Assembly: GCF_009877425.1 (NCBI RefSeq)
Contig: NZ_WXEY01000001.1
Coordinates: 248,001 to 312,000 of the forward strand
Direction of reading: 5' to 3'
Length of the DNA: 64,000 nucleotides
From: Heliomicrobium undosum
GTDB lineage: Bacteria > Bacillota > Desulfitobacteriia > Heliobacteriales > Heliobacteriaceae
Shown: positions 40,714 to 49,548 of the stretch, in pieces
Position numbering within the stretch: position 1 is the stretch's first letter
Layout of the letters: every line of letters begins with the position of its first letter
Made by a program: the position numbers and the translations under genes
The notes under the pieces: generated by a model
The model's database searches: none
What the model was told of the DNA's origin: nothing
What the model saw: the letters and a program-made list of their open reading frames with translations, nothing else

Positions 40714-42102
40714 TTAGGACCTCCCCGCAACCATTTTTCCGGGGTTCAACAGGTAATCAGGGTCAAGGGCTTCTTTGATGCGGCGCAGCACGTCCACACC
40801 GGTGGCGCCCAGTTCCCACTCGAGGTATTTCATCTTGGCCATGCCGATGCCGTGCTCGCCCGACAGGGTGCCGCCCATGTCGACGGCGACGCGGAAGATC
40901 TCGTCGACAGCCTTATGGACCCGCTTCATCTGCTCGGCATTGCGCTCGTCGCAGAGGATGGTCGGGTGCAGGTTGCCGTCACCAGCGTGACCGAAGGTGC
41001 CGATGAGCAGGTCGTATTTCTTGGCGATGGCGCGGATCGCCCGCAGCATTTCGGGGATGCGGGAACGGGGCACGGTGGCGTCTTCCAGAACGGTCGTGGG
41101 CGATTTGCGGGCCAGGGCGGGCAGGGCGGCGCGGCGGGCGGCCCAGAGCTTCTCCCGTTCGGCGTCGTCGCGAGCCACTTGGACCTTGCCGTTGAAGCGC
41201 TTGCAGACCTCAACGACAGCCTGGGCTTCTTTTTCAACGACTTCGGGTATGCCGTCGACTTCGATGAGCAGAACGGCTTCGGCGTCGGTGGGCAGACCGG
41301 CCTTGGCAAAGGCTTCGACTGTTTCAATGGTGGTCTTGTCCATGATCTCCAGGGTAGCCGGGATGACCTTGGCGGCGATGATGCCGGCGATGGTCTTACC
41401 GGCGTCATCGAGATCGCTGAAGATGGCCAGCATGGACTTTTTCGCTTCCGGCGCCGGGATCAATTTGACGATCAGTTCGGTGATGATGCCCAGGGTGCCT
41501 TCTGATCCGGTGAAAAGCTTCACGAGATCATAAGCGGTCACGTTTTTGACGGTCTTGCCGCCGGCGCGGAACTTCTCGCCATTGGCCAGGACGACTTCCA
41601 AGCCCATAATGTAGTGCTTGGTGACGCCATACTTCAGGCCGCGCAGGCCGCCGGAGCACTCAGCCGTGGAACCAGCCATAGTGGCGGTGGAGACGGTTCC
41701 GGGATCGGGCGGGTAGATCAGACCGTAGGGGGCGACAGCCGTGTTCAGCGAGGCGATGATGACCCCCGGCTGGACGGTGGCGGTCAGGTTTTCAGCGTCG
41801 ACCTCCAGGATCTTGTTCATCATTTGAAAGGTCACTACGAGGCCGCCCTTGATGGGGATGGTGCCGCCAGAGAGGTTGGTGCCGGCGCCGCGGGGATAGA
41901 CGGGGGTCTTGTACTTGCTGGCGATACGCATGATCGCCTGCACCTCTTCCGTCGTCTTGGGCATGATGACGGCGTCGGGACGTTTGGACGGCGCGTCAGC
42001 CGTGCCGTCAAAGGAGTAGCAGGCCAGATCTTCCACGGTGGTCAAAACACGCTCTTTGCCGAGCAGCGCTTCCACTTCCCGGATGGCTTGTTGTACGGAC
42101 AT
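40714..42102 (-). CDS. glcD: FAD-linked lactate/glycolate dehydrogenase (GlcD family)
   Basis: A 462-residue VAO-family flavoenzyme: PRGAGTNLSGGTIPIKGGLVV binds the FAD pyrophosphate, and DPGTVSTATMAGSTAECSGG plus GSEGTLGIITEL follow in the FAD domain. The C-terminal part has GTFGHAGDGNLHPTI and SGEHGIGMAKMKYL with the substrate-site histidines. The family oxidises 2-hydroxy acids without oxygen. Together with the GlcF gene 3 bases downstream it would be a D-lactate dehydrogenase, complementing the L-lactate enzyme upstream. AAAGAGGAGG precedes the ATG. Confidence 0.92.
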   Translation of the reverse strand: MSVQQAIREVEALLGKERVLTTVEDLACYSFDGTADAPSKRPDAVIMPKTTEEVQAIMRIASKYKTPVYPRGAGTNLSGGTIPIKGGLVVTFQMMNKILEVDAENLTATVQPGVIIASLNTAVAPYGLIYPPDPGTVSTATMAGSTAECSGGLRGLKYGVTKHYIMGLEVVLANGEKFRAGGKTVKNVTAYDLVKLFTGSEGTLGIITELIVKLIPAPEAKKSMLAIFSDLDDAGKTIAGIIAAKVIPATLEIMDKTTIETVEAFAKAGLPTDAEAVLLIEVDGIPEVVEKEAQAVVEVCKRFNGKVQVARDDAEREKLWAARRAALPALARKSPTTVLEDATVPRSRIPEMLRAIRAIAKKYDLLIGTFGHAGDGNLHPTILCDERNAEQMKRVHKAVDEIFRVAVDMGGTLSGEHGIGMAKMKYLEWELGATGVDVLRRIKEALDPDYLLNPGKMVAGRS

Positions 42103-42121
42103 GAATGAATCCTCCTCTTTC

Positions 42122-44284
42122 TTAACCTTTGCGCAGCGCTTCCGCCAGGACCTCAGCGGTGTGCCGGATCTTCACGGAACTGCGGCGTTTATCTAAACCA
42201 CCGGAGATCTGCATGACGCAGCCGGGGCAGTCCACACAGACAAGTTCGCTGCCGGTGGCGGCGATGTTGTCGAGCTTCTTCTGCAGGATCGGAGCGGAGA
42301 TTTCGGGGAACTTGACCAGATAGGAACCGGCCATGCCGCAGCACTGATCGGAATCTTTCATCTCGACAAGTTCCATGCCGGCCACTTCGGAGAGCAGCTT
42401 GCGGGGCACGTCGGAGAGGTGCAGGTGGCGGCGGTAGTGACAGGAATCGTGGTAGGTGAACTTGCCCTTGAGGCTCTTCTTCTTGCCGGGGGCCTTGACG
42501 CCCAGTTCCTCGGCCAGTGCGGAGAAGTCGCGAACCTTGGCGGCCACCTTCTTGGCGCGTTCACACCAGGCGGGGTCGTCTTTGAGCACCTCGATGATAT
42601 CTTCCATCATGGCGACGGTGCAGGTCGGGCAGGCAGAGACGATATAGTCGGGGTTGCCTTCTTCCATGGCGGCAACGTTCTGCTTGACCAGCCGGATCTG
42701 GGACTCCGTGTCGCCCATATACTTGGACGGGGCGCCGCAGCAGGCCTGATCCCAAGGGAAGTAGACTTCACAGCCGGCGTGTTCGAGGACGTCGTAGACG
42801 GCCGTGCCGATGTGGGGGTAGCAGAAGTCGATGAGGCAGCCGGCATAGAAGTTGACCCGCTTTTTCTTGCCCGTGTTCTTCTTCTCGCGCTCCTTGGCGA
42901 TGTCGCGGAAGGGCTTCGGCGCCACGGCCGGCAGACTCCGCTCCTTCGTCAGTTCGGAGAAGAAGAAAGGCAGGTGGCGGATGAAGGGCTTACCGCCGGT
43001 CAGGGGGAACTGGCCGACAGAGGCGACGCGCAACAGGCTGTGCATCAACTTGCGGTTGGCGACGACGTTGAAGATGGCCTTGGGGATCAGACCGATGCCT
43101 TTTTTATCGGCCATGCGGCGGCGCATCTCCAGGATCAGGTCAGGAATGGGGATCTTGCCGGGGCAGACTTCGGTGCAGCGGCCGCAGCCGAGGCAGAGGT
43201 TTTGCGGCTTCTCCGCGTCGGTGGGATCGTTGAAGAAGAAGGTCAGGATGGCGCCGATGCCGCCGGCGTAGATGTGGCCGTAGACGTGGCCGCCGACCAT
43301 CTGGTAGGCCGGGCAGACGTTCAGGCAGGAGGCGCAGCGGATGCACTGCCAGGCCTGCTTGAACTTGGGATCCTTCAGCATGTCGCTGCGGCCGTTGTCC
43401 ATGAGGACGATGTGCAGTTCCTTGTCCTGGACCTGGCCGTCCACCTCGGTGGGGGTGACGCCGGTGACCATGGTGACATAGCTGGTGATGAGCTGGCCGG
43501 TGGCGCTCTTCGGCAGGGCCTTGATGATGTTGGCCGCTTCCTTGAAGTCCTTGATCACCTTTTCGATGCCGACGAGGGCGACGTGGACGCGGGGGAGGGT
43601 CGTCGTCAGGCGGGCGTTGCCCTCGTTGGTGACGGTGGCGATGGTGCCCGTCTCAGCGACGGCGAAGTTGGCGCCGGAGATGCCCATGTCGGCTTCAATG
43701 AACTTGGTCCGCAGTTCGACGCGGGCCTTTTGCACCATGAGGGGGATATCGGGCGGGATGTCCGATTTCAGTTCCTTGCTGAAGTAACCGGCCACCTGCT
43801 CCTTGGAGAGGTGGATGGCAGGCATGACCATGTGGCTCGGCTTCTGGCCGGCCAACTGGATGATCCATTCGCCCAGGTCCGTCTCGTTGACGATCAGACC
43901 GGCCTTTTTCAGGTGATCGTTCAGGTGAATCTCTTCGGAAGCCATCGATTTGGACTTGACAATCTTTTTGACTTTTTTCTCAATGGCCAGGTTGGCGATG
44001 TAGCGGTTGGCGTCTTCGGCCGTCTTGGCATAGTAGACCTTGGCGCCCCGCTTGGTGGCGTTCTCAGTGAAAAGCTTGATCAGTTGATCCAGGTTTTCGC
44101 CGTTTTTGGCTTTCGCGCAGGCGATCTCGCCGCGCAGCGCCTCAATGTCCACACCCTGGTAGGCGTTTTTCCGGGCTGTCGGGTAGGCGTCAGCGAAGCG
44201 GCTGAGGGCGCCCCGCATGACCTGGTCGTTCAGGGCCTTTTGAATCGACGCTTTGAAGTCTTGATTGTGCTGCTCGTTGGACAT
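42122..44284 (-). CDS. Fused L-lactate dehydrogenase iron-sulfur subunit (LldF/LutB joined to LldE/LutA)
   Basis: The 720-residue protein begins with a LUD (DUF162) domain like LutB/LldF (residues 60-290, including MGISGANFAVAETGTIATVTNEGN). Two [4Fe-4S] motifs follow (CIRCASCLNVCPAY and CLGCGRCTEVCPGKIP), then two CCG domains like LutA/LldE (AGCLIDFCYPHIG...ACCGAPSKY and YHDSCHYRRHLHL...QCCGMAGSY). LutA and LutB are separate genes in Bacillus. A fusion of this order is known from Desulfovibrio lactate regions. With LldG it oxidises L-lactate to pyruvate. It lies 5 bases after lldG. Confidence 0.92.
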   Translation of the reverse strand: MSNEQHNQDFKASIQKALNDQVMRGALSRFADAYPTARKNAYQGVDIEALRGEIACAKAKNGENLDQLIKLFTENATKRGAKVYYAKTAEDANRYIANLAIEKKVKKIVKSKSMASEEIHLNDHLKKAGLIVNETDLGEWIIQLAGQKPSHMVMPAIHLSKEQVAGYFSKELKSDIPPDIPLMVQKARVELRTKFIEADMGISGANFAVAETGTIATVTNEGNARLTTTLPRVHVALVGIEKVIKDFKEAANIIKALPKSATGQLITSYVTMVTGVTPTEVDGQVQDKELHIVLMDNGRSDMLKDPKFKQAWQCIRCASCLNVCPAYQMVGGHVYGHIYAGGIGAILTFFFNDPTDAEKPQNLCLGCGRCTEVCPGKIPIPDLILEMRRRMADKKGIGLIPKAIFNVVANRKLMHSLLRVASVGQFPLTGGKPFIRHLPFFFSELTKERSLPAVAPKPFRDIAKEREKKNTGKKKRVNFYAGCLIDFCYPHIGTAVYDVLEHAGCEVYFPWDQACCGAPSKYMGDTESQIRLVKQNVAAMEEGNPDYIVSACPTCTVAMMEDIIEVLKDDPAWCERAKKVAAKVRDFSALAEELGVKAPGKKKSLKGKFTYHDSCHYRRHLHLSDVPRKLLSEVAGMELVEMKDSDQCCGMAGSYLVKFPEISAPILQKKLDNIAATGSELVCVDCPGCVMQISGGLDKRRSSVKIRHTAEVLAEALRKG

Positions 44285-44289
44285 TCCTC

Positions 44290-44844
44290 TTACACCCCTT
44301 CGTCGACGAGAATTACGATCAGTTTGCTGGGGCCGTGGACGCCGATGGTGAGCACCCGCTCGATATCGGCGGTCCGGCTCGGGCCGGAGATGAAGGACAT
44401 GTAGCCGGGAACGGCGCCAAAGTCTTTAACGACCGTTTCCAGCGCGTCGGCGACGGTCGGGAGAATCTTATTAAAAGGGACGACAGCGATATGGGTCGGG
44501 GGCAACATGGTCACAACGCGCCCCAGGGGATCTGTCTCGGGATGAAAGATTGATCCTGTCTCCGCAACCGCATACGGAACGAAAGTAATGCCCACATCGG
44601 TGACGTCGAGTTCATGGCGATCGAGTTTTTCGGAAATGGTGACCCCGGTCTTGGCCAGCGTGGCCCGGCAGTTGGTCTTCTCCAGTTGGGGCGTGGGAAA
44701 GAGGTGAACCCGTTGCGCCTTCAGCTCTTTGACCTGTTCGGCGATCAGTTCGCCGGCTTGGGCCCATGTGCCCACCCGGTGAACCTGAGCGGACATGACC
44801 CCCGCCTTTTCCTTAAAAACGGAAAAAAGTTTTTCCGAGGACAC
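44290..44844 (-). CDS. lldG: LUD-domain L-lactate dehydrogenase subunit (LldG/LutC)
   Basis: A 184-residue single LUD-domain protein with the family signature GITFVPYAVAETGSIFHPET and the C-terminal FISGPSRTADIERVLTIGVHGP. LutC/LldG is the third essential part of the LutABC L-lactate oxidation complex. It starts at a GTG behind AAAGGAG and is the first gene of the four-gene operon. Two GntR/LldR-type operators lie 36-103 bases upstream, between it and the divergent MFS gene. Confidence 0.92.
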   Translation of the reverse strand: MSSEKLFSVFKEKAGVMSAQVHRVGTWAQAGELIAEQVKELKAQRVHLFPTPQLEKTNCRATLAKTGVTISEKLDRHELDVTDVGITFVPYAVAETGSIFHPETDPLGRVVTMLPPTHIAVVPFNKILPTVADALETVVKDFGAVPGYMSFISGPSRTADIERVLTIGVHGPSKLIVILVDEGV

Positions 44845-44879
44845 GTTTCTTCCAACTCCTTTTATTCATATCGATTGGA

Positions 44880-44888
44880 GGTCAGACC
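44880..44888. promoter_or_regulatory. GGTCAGACC operator, proximal copy, before the lactate-oxidation operon
   Basis: A nine-base dyad GGTC-A-GACC about 36 bases upstream of the lldG start. It is identical at its core to the site before the lactate permease. Confidence 0.6.
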
Positions 44889-44936
44889 GGACTGGGATGA
44901 TTGCCATGTTAAAAAAAGTACAAACAGATGTTCAGA

Positions 44937-44947
44937 TGGTCTGACCA
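44937..44947. promoter_or_regulatory. TGGTCTGACCA operator, distal copy, in the divergent lldG/MFS region
   Basis: A perfect 11-base dyad fitting the TNGTNNNACNA pattern reported for LldR-type GntR regulators. It is centred 58 bases from the proximal copy, about five and a half helical turns. It also lies about 140 bases upstream of the divergent MFS gene, so it could control both. Confidence 0.7.
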
Positions 44948-44976
44948 CCAATCTGAAAACCTATTCGACGTTTGAT

Positions 44977-45003
44977 CCCGGAATCCTCCTTCTGCATTCC
45001 GGG
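44977..45003. promoter_or_regulatory. Hairpin upstream of the MFS gene
   Basis: CCCGGAAT and ATTCCGGG form a perfect eight-bp stem around an 11-base loop. Neither strand has a T-tract after it, so it is not a terminator. It may be part of the MFS leader or a protein-binding dyad. Confidence 0.4.
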
Positions 45004-45087
45004 AATTATAAAATGTCGCTGCCATTTTTTCCACTCCTGTAGGGGAAAAGGCAAGGCGACGATTGAAAGGCAGGAGGCGGTGACCGA

Positions 45088-46467
45088 GTGCAATGGCGCG
45101 ATCAGGTTGACAAGCGAAACTTCTATTTTATGACAGCTAACGGCGCCCTCTACTTCACGGCGCTCGCCTTTATCGACGGCACCATCGTTGTGCCCCTCTT
45201 TCTCAACCAACTCACCCAGTCGCCGGTCCTGGTAGGTTTGGCCTCAACCGTGCGCACGGTCGGTTTTTTTCTGCCGCAGATTTTGATGGCCGGCTGGGTG
45301 ACCGGCGCCACCCGTCTGAACCGCTTCATCTTCCGCCTGCACCTGACGACACGCCTGCCGTTGCTTCTGCCGGCGCTGGCGATCGGGTTCGACGCGCCGC
45401 CGGCGCTTGTGGCATTGCTGTTCCTGAGCGCCTACACCCTGTTCGCCTTCGGCGAGGGCATCGCCCAGGTGCCCTGGATGGATGTCTTCGGCCGGACCAT
45501 CGACGATTCCCACCGGGGAAAGCTCTTCGGAACGATGCAAGCCCTCGGCGGCCTGGGCGCCCTGGCCGGCACCCTTGTCGTGCAGCGCGTCTTTGCATCT
45601 CCCCGCTTGACCTTCCCCGATAACTTCGCCCTCCTTATCGCCATCGGCGCTGCTTTTATGTTCATATCGACGACGATGATCCGCCTGGCAGTGGATCCGC
45701 CAAAAACGAAAGAGAAGGCGCGCGAGTTATCGGTCACCCATGTGGTCAGCCGGATCCCCCAGTACCTGGCCGAGCACCGCCTCTTCTCGCGGATGCTGCT
45801 CGTCCAGGTGCTGACCAGCTTCAACGTGCTGGGCTTTCCCTTTTATATTCTCTTCATTCGGCAAACGGGCGTACTGCCGGCCTGGGCGCCGGGCGTCTTA
45901 TTGTCGCTTCAGGTGCTCGGCCAAGTGGGCGGCGGACTGTTATTGGGCTACTTGAGCGATCGCGTCGGCAACCGCCGGACGATCATGACCGTAACGGCGA
46001 TCAACATCGCCGTTCCCCTGCTCATCGTCTTTTCTCAGCAGTTGGCAGGCATGGCCGCCTTCGCCGGCACAGGCCTCGGCTTCATGTTCCTCGGCGCCTG
46101 TTTCGGCGGGTGGCTGGGCTTTGTCAACTACCTGATGGAAACGACGCCGGTGGAAAAACGCCCTGTCTATGTGAGCCTCTCCAACCTCTTCTCTGCCCCT
46201 GTCGCCCTCCTCCCCATCACCGCCGGCGCCTTCCTCCGCCTTGTGCCGATGCAGTGGATCTTCTGGGTCGTGGCAGCAATTGAGGTGGTGGCGCTGCTGC
46301 TGGCCTATCGGCTGCCAGAGCCGCGGGAAATCGGGGAAGTAGGGACTCTTGACGCGGTTGGCCAGGTCGGTAAGGTGGGAGCGGATCGGTCTGTTCATGA
46401 GGATGGAGCGCCCTTAGGCAAGCGCTTGCCTACACCCGCTTACCGCCCTAATGAAGAAAAGGAATGA
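45088..46467 (+). CDS. MFS transporter
   Basis: A 459-residue membrane protein with about 12 helices and the MFS intracellular-loop signature GYLSDRVGNRRTIM between helices 8 and 9-like segments. The N-terminal part (MTANGALYFTALAFIDGTIVVPLFLNQLTQSPVLVGLAST) resembles the MFS branch annotated as multidrug or unknown carriers in Clostridia. The last roughly 50 residues are a hydrophilic tail. It begins at a GTG after AGGAGGCGG. It is divergent from the lactate-oxidation operon and shares the operator region, so a carboxylate substrate is possible but unproved. Confidence 0.85.
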   Translation: MQWRDQVDKRNFYFMTANGALYFTALAFIDGTIVVPLFLNQLTQSPVLVGLASTVRTVGFFLPQILMAGWVTGATRLNRFIFRLHLTTRLPLLLPALAIGFDAPPALVALLFLSAYTLFAFGEGIAQVPWMDVFGRTIDDSHRGKLFGTMQALGGLGALAGTLVVQRVFASPRLTFPDNFALLIAIGAAFMFISTTMIRLAVDPPKTKEKARELSVTHVVSRIPQYLAEHRLFSRMLLVQVLTSFNVLGFPFYILFIRQTGVLPAWAPGVLLSLQVLGQVGGGLLLGYLSDRVGNRRTIMTVTAINIAVPLLIVFSQQLAGMAAFAGTGLGFMFLGACFGGWLGFVNYLMETTPVEKRPVYVSLSNLFSAPVALLPITAGAFLRLVPMQWIFWVVAAIEVVALLLAYRLPEPREIGEVGTLDAVGQVGKVGADRSVHEDGAPLGKRLPTPAYRPNEEKE

Positions 46468-46535
46468 AGCCACCGGGGTTGGCAAAAGCTATGCCCGAAA
46501 TATGCGCATTTTTGAGACGACAGGAGGAAGGCGAA

Positions 46536-46697
46536 ATGGAAAAAGGGATACTGGGCGATCCCCATGCGACGAAAACAGAACAGGTGGAGCAGCACAGCGA
46601 CGTGAAACCCAAGGAGAACATGAAAACGGTGCAGTTGACGCCTAACGCGAAGGTGACCGTGCCGGAAGACTCGCCCGTCAAGGATTTGCCACGATAA
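46536..46697 (+). CDS. Short hydrophilic protein of unknown function
   Basis: A 53-residue protein beginning MEKGILGDPHATKTEQVEQHSD, with a K/E/V/T-rich remainder and no membrane segment or motif I can name. The ATG has AGGAGGAAGG upstream at a normal distance, and a strong terminator follows the stop, which supports a real gene. It is about 70 bases downstream of the MFS gene on the same strand and probably on the same transcript. Confidence 0.6.
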   Translation: MEKGILGDPHATKTEQVEQHSDVKPKENMKTVQLTPNAKVTVPEDSPVKDLPR

Positions 46698-46713
46698 AAG
46701 ACCCTTCAAAAGA

Positions 46714-46740
46714 CAAAAACCGGGAGACTCCCGGTTTTTG
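46714..46740. terminator. Bidirectional terminator between the MFS unit and the kor operon
   Basis: AAAAACCGGGAG and CTCCCGGTTTTT pair around a three-base loop, with T-tracts on both strands. It serves the convergent kor operon as well. Confidence 0.9.
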
Positions 46741-46774
46741 CTTTGACTATAGAACTATCGATGATTCGATGGCG

Positions 46775-47335
46775 CTACACTCGACTGAGCCGAACCGACG
46801 ACGCCACCTGCTCCATCCCCGTCTCCAGCGCCACCCGGTTAACGGGCAACAGGTTGTGCCGGCGGGGCGGCAGCATTTTTTGCAGGGCCGTCATGATCGA
46901 CTCCTTTTCGACCACATTCGTCAACCCGAGGAGCGCTCCCAGAAGGAACATGTTGGCCACCTTCAGGTTGCCCAACTGGTTGGCTAGGTCGTTGGCGGCC
47001 AGACGCAGCTGAGTGATGTCGGCGCGGGGGCTGGACTCGCCGATCAAGGACGAGTTGATCAGCAATAAGCCGCCCGGAACCAGCAAAGGGCCGAATTTTT
47101 CCAGCGAGGGCTGGTTGAGGACGATAGCGCCGGTCGGTTCATAGACGATGGGCGAGGCGACGGGCCTGTCGGAGACGGTGACGGCGCAGTTGGCCGTGCC
47201 GCCGCGCATCTCGGGACCGTAGGAGGGGATCCAGGCCACGTGTTTCCCTTCGAGCATCCCGGCGTAGGCCACCAGTTGGCCCATCAGCATGACGCCCTGG
47301 CCGCCGAAACCGGCGAAGATCAGACGATGTTCCAT
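46775..47335 (-). CDS. korC: 2-oxoacid:ferredoxin oxidoreductase, gamma subunit
   Basis: A 186-residue gamma domain: FAGFGGQGVMLMGQLVAYAG at the start and a typical PSYGPEMRGGTANCAVTVSD loop that helps bind CoA. In KorDABC the gamma subunit is a separate polypeptide. It closes the operon (order D-A-B-C) and starts 1 base after the korB stop, with GAGGGGG as ribosome binding site. The enzyme converts 2-oxoglutarate, CoA and oxidised ferredoxin to succinyl-CoA, CO2 and reduced ferredoxin, and can run in reverse. Confidence 0.92.
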   Translation of the reverse strand: MEHRLIFAGFGGQGVMLMGQLVAYAGMLEGKHVAWIPSYGPEMRGGTANCAVTVSDRPVASPIVYEPTGAIVLNQPSLEKFGPLLVPGGLLLINSSLIGESSPRADITQLRLAANDLANQLGNLKVANMFLLGALLGLTNVVEKESIMTALQKMLPPRRHNLLPVNRVALETGMEQVASSVRLSRV

Positions 47336-47336
47336 C

Positions 47337-48086
47337 TTACTGCACCCCCTCGGGGATCCGGAAATCCTTGATCGGGTAGTAGGGCAGCATCTGCTGTTCC
47401 AGCCACTTGTTGGCGTCCAGCGGCGTCATCCCCCAGTTGGTGGGGCAAGCGGACAGGACCTCAACGAAGGAGAACCCTTTCCCCTCCTGCTGGCACTGGA
47501 AGGCGCGGCGGATCGCTTTTTTCGCCCGAACGACCTGAGCCGGCGTATGTACGGAGACGCGGCTGATGAAGGCGGGGCGCTGCAACGTGTTCAGCATCTC
47601 GCAGACCTGGATGGGCGCGCCGTCAGCGCCGGCATCACGGCCTTTTGGAGCCGTCGTCGTCGACTGGCCGAGGAGGGTCGTCGGGGCCGACTGGCCGCCG
47701 GTCATGCCGTAGATGGCGTTGTTGACGAAGATGACCGTCACATTCTCGCCACGGGCAGCCGTGTGGATGATCTCCGACGTGCCGATGGCGGCCAGGTCGC
47801 CGTCACCCTGGTAGGTGAAAACGATCCGGTCCGGCAGCGCTCGTTTGACACCGGTGGCGACGGCCGGCGCGCGGCCGTGAGAGGCCTGGATGAAGTCTGT
47901 ATCGATGTAATCATAGATGAAAACCGAGCAACCGACAGGGGCGACCCCGATCGTGCGGGGGGCCAGTTCCAGTTCATCGATGGCTTCCGCCACGAGCCGG
48001 TGAATGATGCCGTGGTGGCATCCCGGGCAGTAATGGGTGGCCACATCGCGCAGGCAGTCGGGCCGGCTGAATACTTTTGTTCCCAT
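47337..48086 (-). CDS. korB: 2-oxoacid:ferredoxin oxidoreductase, beta subunit (TPP-binding)
   Basis: The 249-residue beta subunit has the thiamine diphosphate motif [30 protein letters not shown] and the cluster/TPP-proximal HYCPGCHHG at the start. [16 protein letters not shown] and the CPTNWGMTP segment are typical of 2-oxoglutarate-type enzymes rather than pyruvate types. GGAGGAGCGG precedes the ATG. Linked to sucCD and sdh, it connects the succinyl-CoA pool with 2-oxoglutarate. Confidence 0.92.
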   Translation of the reverse strand: MGTKVFSRPDCLRDVATHYCPGCHHGIIHRLVAEAIDELELAPRTIGVAPVGCSVFIYDYIDTDFIQASHGRAPAVATGVKRALPDRIVFTYQGDGDLAAIGTSEIIHTAARGENVTVIFVNNAIYGMTGGQSAPTTLLGQSTTTAPKGRDAGADGAPIQVCEMLNTLQRPAFISRVSVHTPAQVVRAKKAIRRAFQCQQEGKGFSFVEVLSACPTNWGMTPLDANKWLEQQMLPYYPIKDFRIPEGVQ

Positions 48087-48089
48087 CGC

Positions 48090-49193
48090 TTAGGCCGCTC
48101 CTCCCTCGTTTGGTTGCGCCGTCTCGGCGTTCGCCTTTTTCTCGGCCAGTTCCTCTAGGCGGGCAGCGATCACCCGTGGGTCAGGGACCATGCCGCCGGA
48201 ACGCCCGTAAAAATCGACAGGCTGCCGGCCGCCGACGGCCAGGCGAACGTCTTCCACCATCTGACCGGTGCTCAGTTCCACCGTGAGGAACCAGGCCCCA
48301 CCTTCGGCGGCTTCGCGAAGCGGCGCCGAAGGGAAGGGAAACAGGGTGATCGGCCGGATCAGGCCGACGCGGATGCCCTTTTCACGGACCATATCGACAG
48401 CGGCCATGCACAGCCGCGCCGCCGTGCCGTAGGCGACGGCGATGATCTCGGCGTCATCGGTCCGGTAGCATTCAAAGCGGGTCTCCCGCTCCTCCATGGC
48501 GCTGTATTTGGCGCGCAGGTGGTCGCAAAAACACTCGGCTTCCTCCGGCTTTATATATAAGGAAGTGATTAGTTTCGCTTTCTCATTGTCCCCCTTCCCC
48601 GTGGTCGCCCAGGGCTTCTCGACGGTCTTTTCGGGAGACGGTTCGGGCAGGACGACAGGCTCCATCATCTGGCCGAGGACGCCGTCGCCCAGGATCAGGA
48701 CAGGGTTGCGGTACTCGTCGGCTTTTTCAAAAGCGAGCGCCGTCAAGTCGACCATCTCCTGGACAGAGGCTGGCGCCAGCACCATCAACCGGTAGTCGCC
48801 ATGTCCGCCGCCTTTGGTGGCCTGGAAGTAATCGCTCTGGGTGGGGGCGATCCCGCCCAGGCCCGGACCGGTGCGCATGATGTTGACGATGACCGCCGGC
48901 AGTTCCGAACCGGCGATATAGGAGACACCCTCTTGCTTGAGGCTGATACCGGGGCCGGATGAGGAGGTCATGACGCGGACACCGGCGCAGGCGGCGCCGA
49001 AGACCATGTTAATGGCGCCGATCTCGCTCTCCGACTGAAGAAACGTCCCGCCCACCTCAGGCAGGTGACGGGCCATGTATTCGAGGAGTTCATTCTGGGG
49101 TGTGATGGGATAGCCGAAGAAAAAACGGCAACCGGCCCGGATGGCCGCCTCGGCCAAGGCCTCGTTCCCTTTCATCAGCACCTTTTCGGCCAT
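48090..49193 (-). CDS. korA: 2-oxoacid:ferredoxin oxidoreductase, alpha subunit
   Basis: The 367-residue alpha subunit starts MAEKVLMKGNEALAEAAIRAGCRFFFGYPITPQNE, the classical KorA N-terminus without a fused gamma domain. SSSGPGISLKQEGVSYIAGSELPAVIVNIMR, the domain II part (YGTAARLCMAAVDMVREKGIRVGLIRPITLFPFP) and the C-terminal transketolase-like part follow. The ATG at 49193 has GAAAGGTG upstream; one three codons earlier is possible. The substrate class (2-oxoglutarate rather than 2-oxoisovalerate) is inferred from neighbours. Confidence 0.92.
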   Translation of the reverse strand: MAEKVLMKGNEALAEAAIRAGCRFFFGYPITPQNELLEYMARHLPEVGGTFLQSESEIGAINMVFGAACAGVRVMTSSSGPGISLKQEGVSYIAGSELPAVIVNIMRTGPGLGGIAPTQSDYFQATKGGGHGDYRLMVLAPASVQEMVDLTALAFEKADEYRNPVLILGDGVLGQMMEPVVLPEPSPEKTVEKPWATTGKGDNEKAKLITSLYIKPEEAECFCDHLRAKYSAMEERETRFECYRTDDAEIIAVAYGTAARLCMAAVDMVREKGIRVGLIRPITLFPFPSAPLREAAEGGAWFLTVELSTGQMVEDVRLAVGGRQPVDFYGRSGGMVPDPRVIAARLEELAEKKANAETAQPNEGGAA

Positions 49194-49210
49194 GTTGTTC
49201 ACCTTTCTTC

Positions 49211-49417
49211 CTATTTCTCCACTTCGATGACCAGATCAGGGCAGACGCGCGCACAAAGGGCGCATCCCCTGCATTTCTCCATATCGGTCACCACCGCCGG
49301 CTGAAACCCTTTGGCATTCAGGCGGCTTTCATCCATGATGACGATCCCCACCGGACAGGCGGCCGTACAGAGGCGGCACCCCTTGCAGCGTTCTTCCCGG
49401 AATATGACTTTCGGCAA
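49211..49417 (-). CDS. korD: 2-oxoacid:ferredoxin oxidoreductase, delta (ferredoxin) subunit
   Basis: A 68-residue ferredoxin with two [4Fe-4S] motifs, CKGCRLCTAACPVG and CRGCALCARVCPDL. It serves as the electron exit of the Kor complex. The TTG at 49417 is preceded after 6 bases by GGGGAGGTG and gives the usual KorD length; the open frame continues 39 codons upstream through the palindromic operator and is not supported. It is the first gene of korDABC. Confidence 0.92.
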   Translation of the reverse strand: MPKVIFREERCKGCRLCTAACPVGIVIMDESRLNAKGFQPAVVTDMEKCRGCALCARVCPDLVIEVEK

Positions 49418-49455
49418 CGACAACACCTCCCCGGTTAGTAATTTTTTGTATTTGC

Positions 49456-49473
49456 ATTCGAAAGGTTTCGAAT
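49456..49473. promoter_or_regulatory. 18-base perfect palindrome upstream of korDABC
   Basis: ATTCGAAA and TTTCGAAT flank a two-base centre, giving a perfect dyad about 40 bases before the korD start, in an AT-rich stretch that should hold the promoter. It is probably the binding site of a dimeric regulator that I cannot name. Confidence 0.55.
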
Positions 49474-49548
49474 ATTTTGTGATTAAAAGATCTTTCTCTC
49501 CGTTCCGGCGAACGAAGAGTGACTGTAGCCCCAACCGTTCCTACCCCA

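Noticed and set aside
42419-44404. A plus-strand frame of 661 codons opposite the fused lactate dehydrogenase subunit
   Set aside because: The codon pattern belongs to the minus-strand gene, which has clear Fe-S and LUD motifs. The plus-strand product is a low-complexity D/G/V/H string.
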